From: Candidatus Portnoybacteria bacterium CG_4_9_14_3_um_filter_43_11
Lineage (GTDB): Bacteria; Patescibacteriota; Minisyncoccia; Portnoybacterales; UBA2143
Assembly (NCBI GenBank): GCA_002791035.1
Contig: PFWG01000064.1
Location: forward strand, 1 to 13,144
DNA length: 13,144 nt
Reading direction: 5' to 3'
This document shows positions 1 through 5,941 of the stretch, in pieces; within the stretch, counting starts at the first letter, position 1; every line of letters starts with the position of its first letter. A program made the translations under genes and the position numbers. The notes under the pieces were generated by a model that saw only the letters and a list, made by a program, of their open reading frames with translations, was not told the origin of the DNA and did not search any database.

Positions 1-101
1 TCCTTTTTGCCCGCCCGAGCGTTCAGTTTGGCGCGCGAAGCGCGCCGTCAGTTCCGTTCAAAAAAGGTTCGGATTTCGTCAAACAAACGCACATAACATA
101 A
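1..101 (+). other. possible 3' end of an unidentified upstream gene
   Basis: Two + strand frames stay open from the window edge and stop just before the terminator at 107-137: one ends at TAA 94-96 and one at TAA 99-101. Either could be the C-terminus of an upstream gene; both give a basic, Ser/Arg/Lys-rich tail I cannot assign to a family. A perfect 7-bp GC hairpin (GGCGCGC, GAA loop, GCGCGCC) lies at 30-46. The position directly before a terminator is the main argument for a gene end here. It could equally be untranslated sequence. Confidence 0.25.
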
Positions 102-106
102 ATATC

Positions 107-137
107 GGTCGTCATGACTTTTCTGACGGCCTTTTTT
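107..137 (+). terminator. Rho-independent terminator of the upstream unit
   Basis: GGTCGTCA (107-114) pairs with TGACGGCC (124-131), 8 bp with one G-U pair, around a 9-base loop. Six T residues follow directly at 132-137. This is the standard form of an intrinsic terminator and separates whatever lies upstream from the rpsO promoter. Confidence 0.75.
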
Positions 138-147
138 ATCCCAGTAG

Positions 148-175
148 TTGCTTTTTTTTAAAGTTTCTGTATAAT
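148..175 (+). promoter_or_regulatory. putative rpsO promoter
   Basis: TTGCTT (148-153) and a perfect TATAAT (170-175) are separated by 16 bp. Transcription would start near 182, giving an rpsO leader of about 65 nt containing the hairpin at 188-208. A second TATAAT at 233-238 lies only 10 bases before the preferred rpsO start and lacks a clear -35 box; if used it would give an almost leaderless message. Confidence 0.6.
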
Positions 176-181
176 TGGAAT

Positions 182-217
182 GAGTGAGGAAATACTATCC
201 GTATTTCCGAGCGAATG
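182..217 (+). repeat. hairpin repeat unit (copy 1) in the rpsO leader
   Basis: GGAAATAC (188-195) and GTATTTCC (201-208) form a perfect 8-bp stem around loop TATCC. The stem is flanked by GAGTGA on the left and CGAGCGAATGA on the right. The same stem core and the same flanking GAGYGAATGA linker recur at 5771-5830, so this is a dispersed repeat rather than something special to rpsO. The upstream in-frame ATG at 215 of the rpsO reading frame lies inside this repeat, which argues against it being the true start. Confidence 0.6.
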
Positions 218-247
218 AAAATATATCTGATATATAATATATTTAGC

Positions 248-517
248 ATGCTAAAACCATCTAAAAAATTAAAGCTGATTGAAGAATTTAAGATACACGA
301 GACAGACACTGGTTCTTCTGAAGTTCAGGTCGCGATTCTGACTGAACAGATTGGAGAACTGATCAAGCATTTGAAAAAAAATCCCAAAGACAACCATTCT
401 CGGCGGGGGCTTTTAAAGATGGTTTCCAGGCGGAAAAGCCATCTTGATTATCTAAAAAAAGAGGATGATAAAAAATATAAGAAAGTAGTCAAAAAATTAG
501 GCCTAAAGGCGAAATAG
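248..517 (+). CDS. rpsO: 30S ribosomal protein S15
   Basis: S15 is a primary binder of 16S rRNA (central domain) that helps assemble the platform of the small subunit and contributes to a bridge to the 50S subunit. The 89-residue product from ATG 248 matches the usual 88-89 residues and carries the family pattern throughout: EFKIHETDTGSSEVQVAILT near the N-terminus, DNHSRRGLLKMVSRRK in the middle, DYLKKEDDKKY and KLGLK at the end. The frame is open back to an ATG at 215, but the extra 11 residues are not S15-like and come from a repeat, so I prefer 248. No Shine-Dalgarno sequence is visible before either start. It is the first gene of an apparent rpsO-NYN-pnp unit; the next gene's ribosome binding site overlaps its stop codon. 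Confidence 0.97.
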   Translation: MLKPSKKLKLIEEFKIHETDTGSSEVQVAILTEQIGELIKHLKKNPKDNHSRRGLLKMVSRRKSHLDYLKKEDDKKYKKVVKKLGLKAK

Positions 518-526
518 GAGACAAGT

Positions 527-1033
527 ATGAGTGTGGTAAAACATAAAGATCAGCGAGTCGGCGTTTTGATCGACGTTCAAAATATGTATCATTCTGCCCG
601 GAATTTGTATAACGCCAGAGTAAATTTTAAAGAGGTTTTAAAAACGGCGGTGGCGGGAAGAAAGCTAATTCGGGCGATTGCCTATGTCATTCGGACCGAG
701 ACCGGCGAAGAAAAAGGATTTTTTGAGGCGCTGGCCAGTATGGGGATAGAAACAAGAGTAAAAGACCTGCAGATCTTTTTCGGCGGATTAAAAAAAGCGG
801 ATTGGGATGTCGGGCTGGCTATTGACGCCATTAAACTGTCGCCTCAATTGGACGCCTTAGTTTTGGTTAGCGGCGATGGCGATTTTCTGCCCTTGATTGA
901 GTATTTAAAAGGTCAGGGTAGGCAGGTTGAAGCGATCGCTTTTGGCAAAAGCGCTTCGGCTAAATTAGTTGAAGCGGTTGATGATTTTATTGATTTAAGC
1001 GACGATCAGCGGAGGTATTTAATAAAGAAATAA
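527..1033 (+). CDS. NYN-domain (LabA/DUF88-like) putative ribonuclease
   Basis: A 168-residue single-domain protein with the PIN-like fold signature of the NYN family, metal-dependent nucleases thought to act on RNA. The expected acidic residues are visible: D16 in the first strand motif VLIDVQNM, D94 and D100 in WDVGLAID, and D117/D119 in the SGDGDF motif. The helix after SGDGDF and the later strand (VEAIAFG) also fit the fold. No extra RNA-binding domain or membrane segment is seen. A strong Shine-Dalgarno AGGAG (516-520), 6 bases before ATG 527, overlaps the rpsO stop, so translation is probably coupled to S15. Position between rpsO and pnp suggests a role in RNA turnover or rRNA maturation. 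The domain call is firm; substrate and reaction are inference. Confidence 0.88.
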   Translation: MSVVKHKDQRVGVLIDVQNMYHSARNLYNARVNFKEVLKTAVAGRKLIRAIAYVIRTETGEEKGFFEALASMGIETRVKDLQIFFGGLKKADWDVGLAIDAIKLSPQLDALVLVSGDGDFLPLIEYLKGQGRQVEAIAFGKSASAKLVEAVDDFIDLSDDQRRYLIKK

Positions 1034-1180
1034 TCATAGGACATCAATATTGTCCTGTTGTCATTTTAGGAAATGACGCAGCGAGTTTTTGTTTAGGTTT
1101 TTGTTTAAGCCCGTTAATCGGCGGAGTGGGTCTAAGCAGGAACCTGTACGAAAACTTTGGCAATACTGACGCCTAAAAAA
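1034..1180 (+). promoter_or_regulatory. structured pnp upstream region
   Basis: There is no gene here, but several short inverted repeats follow one another: AGGACA (1038-1043) with TGTCCT (1051-1056); TCATTT (1061-1066) with AAATGA (1071-1076); TTAAGCCC (about 1105-1112) with GGGTCTAA (about 1128-1135), with one mismatch and one G-U, enclosing CCG/CGG; and CAGG/CCTG near 1137-1146. Between them GTTTTTGTTTA is repeated in tandem (1085-1095 and 1097-1107). None of the hairpins has a following T-run, so they are not good terminators. I see no clear promoter. A leader acting on pnp expression is plausible, since pnp leaders are regulatory targets in E. coli, but no known motif is recognised. Confidence 0.35.
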
Positions 1181-3310
1181 ATGAAAACGAAACAATTTAA
1201 GACCGATTTAGCCGGAAGAGAATTAAAAGTTGAAATCGGTCAATTGGCCAGACAAGCCAATGGTTCAGTTTTACTGACTTACGGTCAAACCACTGTTTTG
1301 GCAACGGCGGTAATAAGCAAACAAGCGATCCCTGTTGATTATTTGCCCTTGACGGTTGAATACGAAGAGAAATTTTACGCCGCCGGCAAGATTAAAGGCA
1401 GTCGCTTCATTAAACGGGAAGGAAGGGCGCCTGATGAAGCTATTTCAACCGGCCGGATGATTGACCGCGTTCTGCGTCCTTGTTTTGATAAAAAAATCAG
1501 GAATGATATCCAAATAGTTCTGACCGTTCTTTCTTTTGACGGCGAAAACGATCCGGATATTCCAGCGCTTATCGCTGCTTCTTTGGCGTTGGGGGTGTCC
1601 GATATCCCCTTCCAGGGGCCGATTGCCGGTTTAAGGATTGGCCGGTCTTTAGCGAAAGAAACCGAGAAAAAACAGGATTGGATTTTAAATCCAACCTACA
1701 AGGCGAGAGAAGAAAGCGATTTGGATTTGGTTGTGGCCGGCAAAGATGGAAAGGTAAATATGTTGGAAGGAACGGCGGGACAAGCGCCGGAAGAGATTAT
1801 TTTGGGCGCGATAGAATTTTCTTTGCCTCAAATTAAGAAAGTTATTGATTTTCAAAATCAGATTATTGGCGAAGTCGGAGTTAAAAAAGCGATATTAGAA
1901 ACAGAAGAAACCGACCCAAAACTGATTAACCAAGTTAAGAAGTGGATAGGTGATAAAATAGAAAAAACCATTTATCAGGAGGGCAAAAAGGGCCGGCTGG
2001 AGGGACTAGGAGAATTAAAAATAGATCTGATTTCAGTGCTGACCGAAACGGAAAAATCGGAAGACAAAAAAAGGAAAAAATCAGTTCAAATCAGTGAAAT
2101 CTTTGAAGACGAAATTGACGGAATTGTTCGTAAAAACATCTTAGATTCAGAGAAAAGGCCAGATGGAAGGAAAATTGACGAGGTCAGAAAAATCGGGGCG
2201 CAGGTTGGTTTTTTGCCGCGGCTTCACGGTTCCGGGCTCTTTGAAAGAGGAGAAACGCAAGCGCTTTCGGTGGTGACATTGGGCGCGCCCGGAGACGAAC
2301 AAACAATTGAAACGATGGAGATAGACGCTAAAAAAAGATTCATCCATCACTACAATTTTCCGCCATTTTGCGTTGGCGAAGCGCGGCCAATGAGAGGTCC
2401 CGGCCGAAGGGAAATCGGTCATGGCATCCTGGCGGAAAAGGCGCTTTTGCCTCTAATACCGAATAAGGATGAGTTTCCCTATACGATCCGTTTGGTTTCA
2501 GAGATACTTTCCTCCAATGGTTCTTCTTCTATGGCGTCGGTGAGCGGTTCCAGTTTGGCGCTGATGGACGCCGGCGTGCCGATAAAAAGACATATTAGCG
2601 GCATCGCCATGGGTTTAATGATGAGGTCTGCCGACGAGTTTAAGGTTTTAACAGACATTCAGGGACCGGAGGACCATCACGGGGATATGGACTGCAAAGT
2701 CGCTGGAACAAAACTGGGGATGACAGCTTGCCAGATGGATGTTAAAATAGAGGGGGTAACTTTAGAAATCCTAAAAGAGACCTTTGAACAGGCCCAAAAA
2801 GCCCGTCGGCATATTATTGAAGAAATGGACCAGGCGATTGGGCAGCCGCGTCCGGAGTTGTCTTCTTATGCTCCTCGGATTATCACCCTGAGGATAAATC
2901 CGGACAAAATTAGAAAGGTTATCGGGCCAGGCGGAAAGGTTATCAATGAAATTATTGATGAAACCGGCGTTAAAATTGATATAGACGATGATGGCTTGGT
3001 CAGTATCACCTCTAATAACGAGGAGGCCGGCCAAAAGGCGCTTGAACGGGTGAATGATTTGACGAGAGAGGTCAAGCTCGGGGAAATGTTTAAGGGGGTA
3101 GTGACTAGAATTCTTGATTTCGGCGCCTTTGTTAAAATTTTACCGGACCAGGAAGGAATGGTCCATGTTTCCGAGATCTCTTCGCAAAGAGTTGAAAGAG
3201 TGGAAGATGCTTTAAAGGTTGGCCAGGAAGTTATGGTCAAGGTTAGGAACATTGACGAGCTGGGAAGAATTAATTTATCAATGAAAAACATTGAGCAGCC
3301 GGGTAAGTAG
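1181..3310 (+). CDS. pnp: polyribonucleotide nucleotidyltransferase (PNPase)
   Basis: PNPase is a trimeric 3'-to-5' phosphorolytic exoribonuclease that degrades mRNA, releasing nucleoside diphosphates. From ATG 1181 the protein has 709 residues, normal for the family, and all domains: RNase PH-1 (about 1-140), an alpha-helical linker, RNase PH-2 (about 310-540), KH with GPGGK at 582-586, and S1 from about 631 to 704. The second PH core holds the conserved loop GPGRREIGHG and the active-site region EDHHGDMDCKVAGT with D502 and D504. The frame can be extended to a TTG at 1157, adding eight residues not typical of the family. Neither start has a good Shine-Dalgarno sequence. It follows the NYN gene by 147 bases and probably belongs to the same RNA-turnover unit. 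Confidence 0.97.
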   Translation: MKTKQFKTDLAGRELKVEIGQLARQANGSVLLTYGQTTVLATAVISKQAIPVDYLPLTVEYEEKFYAAGKIKGSRFIKREGRAPDEAISTGRMIDRVLRPCFDKKIRNDIQIVLTVLSFDGENDPDIPALIAASLALGVSDIPFQGPIAGLRIGRSLAKETEKKQDWILNPTYKAREESDLDLVVAGKDGKVNMLEGTAGQAPEEIILGAIEFSLPQIKKVIDFQNQIIGEVGVKKAILETEETDPKLINQVKKWIGDKIEKTIYQEGKKGRLEGLGELKIDLISVLTETEKSEDKKRKKSVQISEIFEDEIDGIVRKNILDSEKRPDGRKIDEVRKIGAQVGFLPRLHGSGLFERGETQALSVVTLGAPGDEQTIETMEIDAKKRFIHHYNFPPFCVGEARPMRGPGRREIGHGILAEKALLPLIPNKDEFPYTIRLVSEILSSNGSSSMASVSGSSLALMDAGVPIKRHISGIAMGLMMRSADEFKVLTDIQGPEDHHGDMDCKVAGTKLGMTACQMDVKIEGVTLEILKETFEQAQKARRHIIEEMDQAIGQPRPELSSYAPRIITLRINPDKIRKVIGPGGKVINEIIDETGVKIDIDDDGLVSITSNNEEAGQKALERVNDLTREVKLGEMFKGVVTRILDFGAFVKILPDQEGMVHVSEISSQRVERVEDALKVGQEVMVKVRNIDELGRINLSMKNIEQPGK

Positions 3311-3317
3311 TCCTTAA

Positions 3318-3341
3318 CAATACTAATCCCAATACTAATCC
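3318..3341 (+). repeat. perfect 12-bp tandem duplication
   Basis: CAATACTAATCC occurs twice head to tail (3318-3329 and 3330-3341) just after the pnp stop. It is too short to classify; it may simply be a replication-slippage duplication in non-coding DNA. Confidence 0.6.
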
Positions 3342-3362
3342 TAAAACTTTCAGAGCAGGAAT

Positions 3363-3386
3363 ATGAAATCTTTTTGTTTCATTTTT
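3363..3386 (+). terminator. weak terminator candidate after pnp
   Basis: ATGAAA (3363-3368) pairs with TTTCAT (3377-3382) around an 8-base loop and is followed by a T-rich tract (3382-3386 and beyond). The stem is short and AT-rich, so termination would be partial at best. If real, the TTG at 3374 of the next reading frame would lie inside it, which favours the GTG at 3410 as that gene's start. Confidence 0.3.
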
Positions 3387-3409
3387 CTGTTTTGTGTTTT
3401 AGAAAAACT

Positions 3410-4699
3410 GTGGATCTTAAGAATCCTACTTCCAATCAAAATAGCGCCAAACCTGCCCAAAGCCGTCAGTTGTTCGACGAGTCGCAGATTAGGACAATGA
3501 AGGGGGATATGGCTTTTCTTTCCGGAAAAGGCGGCCGAGACGCAGAAAATAAGAAAGAAATCTTTTCCTCTGACCGGAGCAACGCCGGCTTTAAAAAAGC
3601 CGCTCCTCCTGAAAAATTGCCGGTGATGGAATCAATCAGAAAACCCGGTGAATCAATGATTGGTCCAGTCGGGCCTAAAAAAGAAATAGAGAAAGATACC
3701 GGGATTAAGACAGAGATTGATGAGGTTAAAGGCAGATTGGAACAATGGAAAAAATCGGCGCCGACCCAAATAAGGCCAGAGATGAAAATTGAACAACCCA
3801 AAAAGATTGACGGGGTTAAGGAAAAAAAGGAAGAGGCGGCGATGGACCTCAGCGCGCCTCTCGCAAAGAGTTATTTGAAATTTGTTTTAGGCGGCGCGGC
3901 GCTGATTTTGATTCTTGTCGTAATAGGGGGATTTTTTTATTGGAAGAGTTATAGACGGATTCCGGTTCATTTGGTTTGTCAGGATTTTCAATGCGTTGAA
4001 ATCCAGGGAGAGGGGGAAAATGAATGTTTGCTCAACGGCGATTGTCTACCCGCCGAGCCGGTTTTGCCTCAGTCACTTATTTTATCGCCTAAAACCAGGA
4101 CTATCGAAATAAATAAAGGGGAAGAAAGTTCTCTTTGGGATAAGTTGGAGTCGTCTTTAAGCGAAGTAAGCGGGGACGAGACCGAAAATATTTTGGAGCG
4201 TATTTTGATTAAAATGGTTGACGGATTTAATAAGGAGTACGCCGATTTGGACCGATTCCTTTCTTTAGCGGCAATCAATATTCCTTCCGCCCTGGCTCAA
4301 TTTATTGAACAAAGCGACATAAACGGCGAAAACTATACCTTATTTGTTTACCAACAGCCAGAAGGGAAACGATTGGGCTTGGCGATTGAGTTAAAAGACG
4401 GCGCCGAGACGGCGGAAGTTCTAAAAAGCTGGGAAGAAGACATTAAAAACGACTTGTCTCCTTTGTTTTTAAGCGCGGATATTTCCGATTCGGCGGCAGA
4501 GTTTAAGGATAATGTTTATCGGGAAAAAAATATCAGATATACGAATTTCCCCGAGCCGGATTTGAGCATTGACTATGCGGTAATTGGGAATATGCTGATT
4601 ATCGGCACTTCGCGGGACAGCATGTATGGGGTAATAGATATTCTGATTGACAACGACCAGGGATCGGATTCTGTTTCGACTTCTACTCCCACTAATTGA
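3410..4699 (+). CDS. single-pass membrane protein of unknown function, CPR-type cysteine motif
   Basis: I do not recognise a named family. From GTG 3410 the protein has 429 residues. Residues 1 to about 155 are charged and low in hydrophobic residues, probably disordered and cytoplasmic. One membrane helix follows (about 158-181, ending FFYWKSYRR). After it comes a cysteine pattern beginning HLVCQDFQC (C190, C195) and continuing GEGENECLLNGDC. The remaining outside part is alpha/beta-like and ends with an IDYAVIGNMLIIGTSRDS segment resembling the end of the next gene's product. The frame is open to a TTG at 3374, but that lies in a possible terminator. The next gene starts two bases after its stop, so the two are probably made together. 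Topology is inferred from hydrophobicity and charge; function is unknown. Confidence 0.75.
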   Translation: MDLKNPTSNQNSAKPAQSRQLFDESQIRTMKGDMAFLSGKGGRDAENKKEIFSSDRSNAGFKKAAPPEKLPVMESIRKPGESMIGPVGPKKEIEKDTGIKTEIDEVKGRLEQWKKSAPTQIRPEMKIEQPKKIDGVKEKKEEAAMDLSAPLAKSYLKFVLGGAALILILVVIGGFFYWKSYRRIPVHLVCQDFQCVEIQGEGENECLLNGDCLPAEPVLPQSLILSPKTRTIEINKGEESSLWDKLESSLSEVSGDETENILERILIKMVDGFNKEYADLDRFLSLAAINIPSALAQFIEQSDINGENYTLFVYQQPEGKRLGLAIELKDGAETAEVLKSWEEDIKNDLSPLFLSADISDSAAEFKDNVYREKNIRYTNFPEPDLSIDYAVIGNMLIIGTSRDSMYGVIDILIDNDQGSDSVSTSTPTN

Positions 4700-4700
4700 T

Positions 4701-5381
4701 ATGTCCAGAACTCGGATAAGGATAAAAAGAAAAAATCATAATTCACTGGACTCGTCGTGCGGCAATTCAAAGGTTGACTTGAGGAATAATCAAAAAGTTC
4801 AACAGCGGTCTTTGTCTAAAAAACAACTGATTTTAGTTGCCTTTTTGCTTTTAGCCGCCGCTCTTTTGGGCTACTTCATTTCTTTATTTAAAGAAGACGA
4901 GTTTAAAAAAATAGTTCCGGAAAACGCGGTTGTTTTCAGCTTAATTGACCAAAGCGCCTTCTATGGGCAAATTTCTTCTTTTGATAGCGGCGGGATTCTA
5001 TCCCAATTAAAAGATTTTCTAAGCGAAAACAACTTAGATCTGAAAAAAGATATCCAGCCATTATTCAAAGACGAGGCGGCTTTTATCCTTCTCCCCTCCA
5101 ATTCAGAAACGGCGTTTCCGTTTGTCGTAATTTTAAAAAAGAAAAAGCCATTGGCTGGAATTAACAATATTTTAGAAACAGTCAGGCCCAGTTTGGGGAA
5201 AAACTGGAATATATTTTCTCAAATATATCGGCAGGTTGAGATAAAGACATTGAAACCAGTCATTTCTTTTTCCGACAATCTGCCGAGATTATATATTTTT
5301 GTCCAAATTGAGGGCTATTTAGTTGTGGGTAATTCGCAGGAAGCGGCTAAAACAATCATTGATTCAATTATGAATAATTGA
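4701..5381 (+). CDS. single-pass membrane protein of unknown function, partner of the preceding gene
   Basis: From ATG 4701 the product has 226 residues: a basic N-terminus (about 1-41, rich in Arg, Lys and Asn), one membrane helix (about 43-63), and an outside domain of about 160 residues. The outside domain has alternating strands and helices, including VPENAVVFSLID, DIQPLFKDEAAFILLP, FVVILKKKKP and IEGYLVVGNSQEAAKTIIDS. This layout is loosely reminiscent of DUF3352-type proteins and of the preceding protein's C-terminal part, but I cannot assign a function. An upstream TTG at 4647 would overlap the preceding gene by 53 bases; the ATG one base after that gene's stop codon is more natural. 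Coupling suggests the pair forms one envelope complex. Confidence 0.72.
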   Translation: MSRTRIRIKRKNHNSLDSSCGNSKVDLRNNQKVQQRSLSKKQLILVAFLLLAAALLGYFISLFKEDEFKKIVPENAVVFSLIDQSAFYGQISSFDSGGILSQLKDFLSENNLDLKKDIQPLFKDEAAFILLPSNSETAFPFVVILKKKKPLAGINNILETVRPSLGKNWNIFSQIYRQVEIKTLKPVISFSDNLPRLYIFVQIEGYLVVGNSQEAAKTIIDSIMNN

Positions 5382-5405
5382 GGATAAATTGTGGATAAGC
5401 TGGGG

Positions 5406-5435
5406 TTGACACAGAATATGATTGAAGGTTAAAAT
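5406..5435 (+). promoter_or_regulatory. strong promoter before the putative structured RNA
   Basis: A perfect TTGACA (5406-5411) is followed after 18 bp by TAAAAT (5430-5435). Transcription would begin near 5442, exactly where the first stem-loop of the downstream RNA starts. No ordinary start codon with gene-like coding sequence follows. Confidence 0.65.
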
Positions 5436-5441
5436 AAGATT

Positions 5442-5757
5442 GTCTCCAAGATACTGATCTTTATTGGGGACACATCTTTACGGCCGGCTGAAATAATTTT
5501 TTTAAGAGTTCTTTAAAAGATAAACCAGGAGGTCCGTTTTTTGGGAGGGATCATTGGAGGGACCAATAGAGCTGGCGTGGCGTAGAGATATTAAATGTTT
5601 TTTTAGGGCCAGTCATAAAAGTGTGTTGTTTATCATTATCGTGTTTCTGTCTTGACTGCTGAGTAATGATATCAGCCGAATCTGGACCTAAAAAAACAAG
5701 AGACGCCTTGAGGTCATTTATTACTTTATGTATGGACCATATCAAGGCGTCTCTTAT
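5442..5757 (+). ncRNA. candidate structured RNA, family not recognised
   Basis: About 310 nt between a strong promoter and a long terminal hairpin. The elements are: GTCTCCAA (5442-5449) with TTGGGGAC (5464-5471), enclosing GAT/ATC; a purine-rich part with AGGAGGT (5527-5533) and a small ATTGG/CCAAT stem (about 5553-5567); a 15-position stem TTTTTTTAGGGCCAG (5598-5612) with CTGGACCTAAAAAAA (5682-5696), one mismatch, enclosing TATCATTA (5631-5638) with TAATGATA (5664-5671); and a perfect 14-bp hairpin AAGAGACGCCTTGA (5698-5711) with TCAAGGCGTCTCTT (5742-5755). The expected core motifs of RNase P RNA, SRP RNA and tmRNA were looked for by eye and not found. The final T-run is weak, so the 3' end is approximate. 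Confidence 0.5.
5698..5757 (+). terminator. long hairpin ending the putative RNA
   Basis: A perfect 14-bp stem (5698-5711 with 5742-5755) continues inward, after a 3-base bulge, with GGTC/GACC (5712-5715 with 5735-5738). The following tract TCTTATTTG is only moderately T-rich, so this may be a processing or stability hairpin rather than a classical terminator. Confidence 0.45.
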
Positions 5758-5765
5758 TTGTGAAA

Positions 5766-5836
5766 TGAATGAGGGAAATGAAAATTTATTTTCATTTCCG
5801 AGTGAATGAGCAAATACTATTCTGTATTTGCTATTT
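5766..5836 (+). repeat. hairpin repeat units (copies 2 and 3)
   Basis: GGAAATGAAAA (5774-5784) pairs with TTTTCATTTCC (5789-5799), 11 bp with a 4-base loop. After linker GAGTGAATGAG comes CAAATAC (5811-5817) with GTATTTG (5824-5830), 7 bp with loop TATTCT. Linker and stem cores match the unit at 182-217 in the rpsO leader. The two stems are arrayed head to tail and separated by the same GAGTGAATGAG spacer, which suggests a modular palindromic element. Confidence 0.65.
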
Positions 5837-5909
5837 TGTAAGTATTTTTGTTAAGCCCAAAATACAGCATAATTGTTGTTTAGTCAAGATTGACGGGCGA
5901 ATTCTATTG

Positions 5910-5938
5910 TTGACAACCGCTTTCTATGCTACTATAAA
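5910..5938 (+). promoter_or_regulatory. strong promoter for the DksA-like gene
   Basis: A perfect TTGACA (5910-5915) and TATAAA (5933-5938) have the optimal 17-bp spacing. The predicted start near 5945 falls in the left arm of the 25-bp inverted repeat, so the mRNA would carry a leader of about 210 nt folded into a long hairpin before the start codon at 6156. Confidence 0.7.
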
Positions 5939-5941
5939 ACC

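Noticed and set aside
215..247. Eleven-residue N-terminal extension of S15 from ATG 215
   Set aside because: The ATG lies within a dispersed hairpin repeat, the extra residues are not S15-like, and starting at ATG 248 gives the standard family length.
2147..3291. Minus-strand reading frames inside pnp (2147-2422, 2771-3034, 2866-3291)
   Set aside because: They are antisense to strongly conserved PNPase sequence and have no protein-like features; they are by-products of the pnp codon pattern.
5551..5745. Minus-strand 64-codon reading frame in the non-coding stretch
   Set aside because: It overlaps the stems of the putative RNA on the other strand, has no Shine-Dalgarno site or promoter, and its translation shows no recognisable domain or conserved-looking pattern.
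5442..5757. tmRNA, RNase P RNA, SRP RNA or 6S RNA
   Set aside because: I looked for a CCA-type tRNA-like 3' end and tag reading frame (tmRNA), the GAGGAAAGTCC core (RNase P), the GGAAGGAAGCA-type loop (SRP) and a single long bubble hairpin (6S). None fits by eye; a covariance search would be decisive.
5766..5836. CRISPR array
   Set aside because: The repeats are short hairpins with a constant linker and no variable spacers of regular length, and no cas genes are present.
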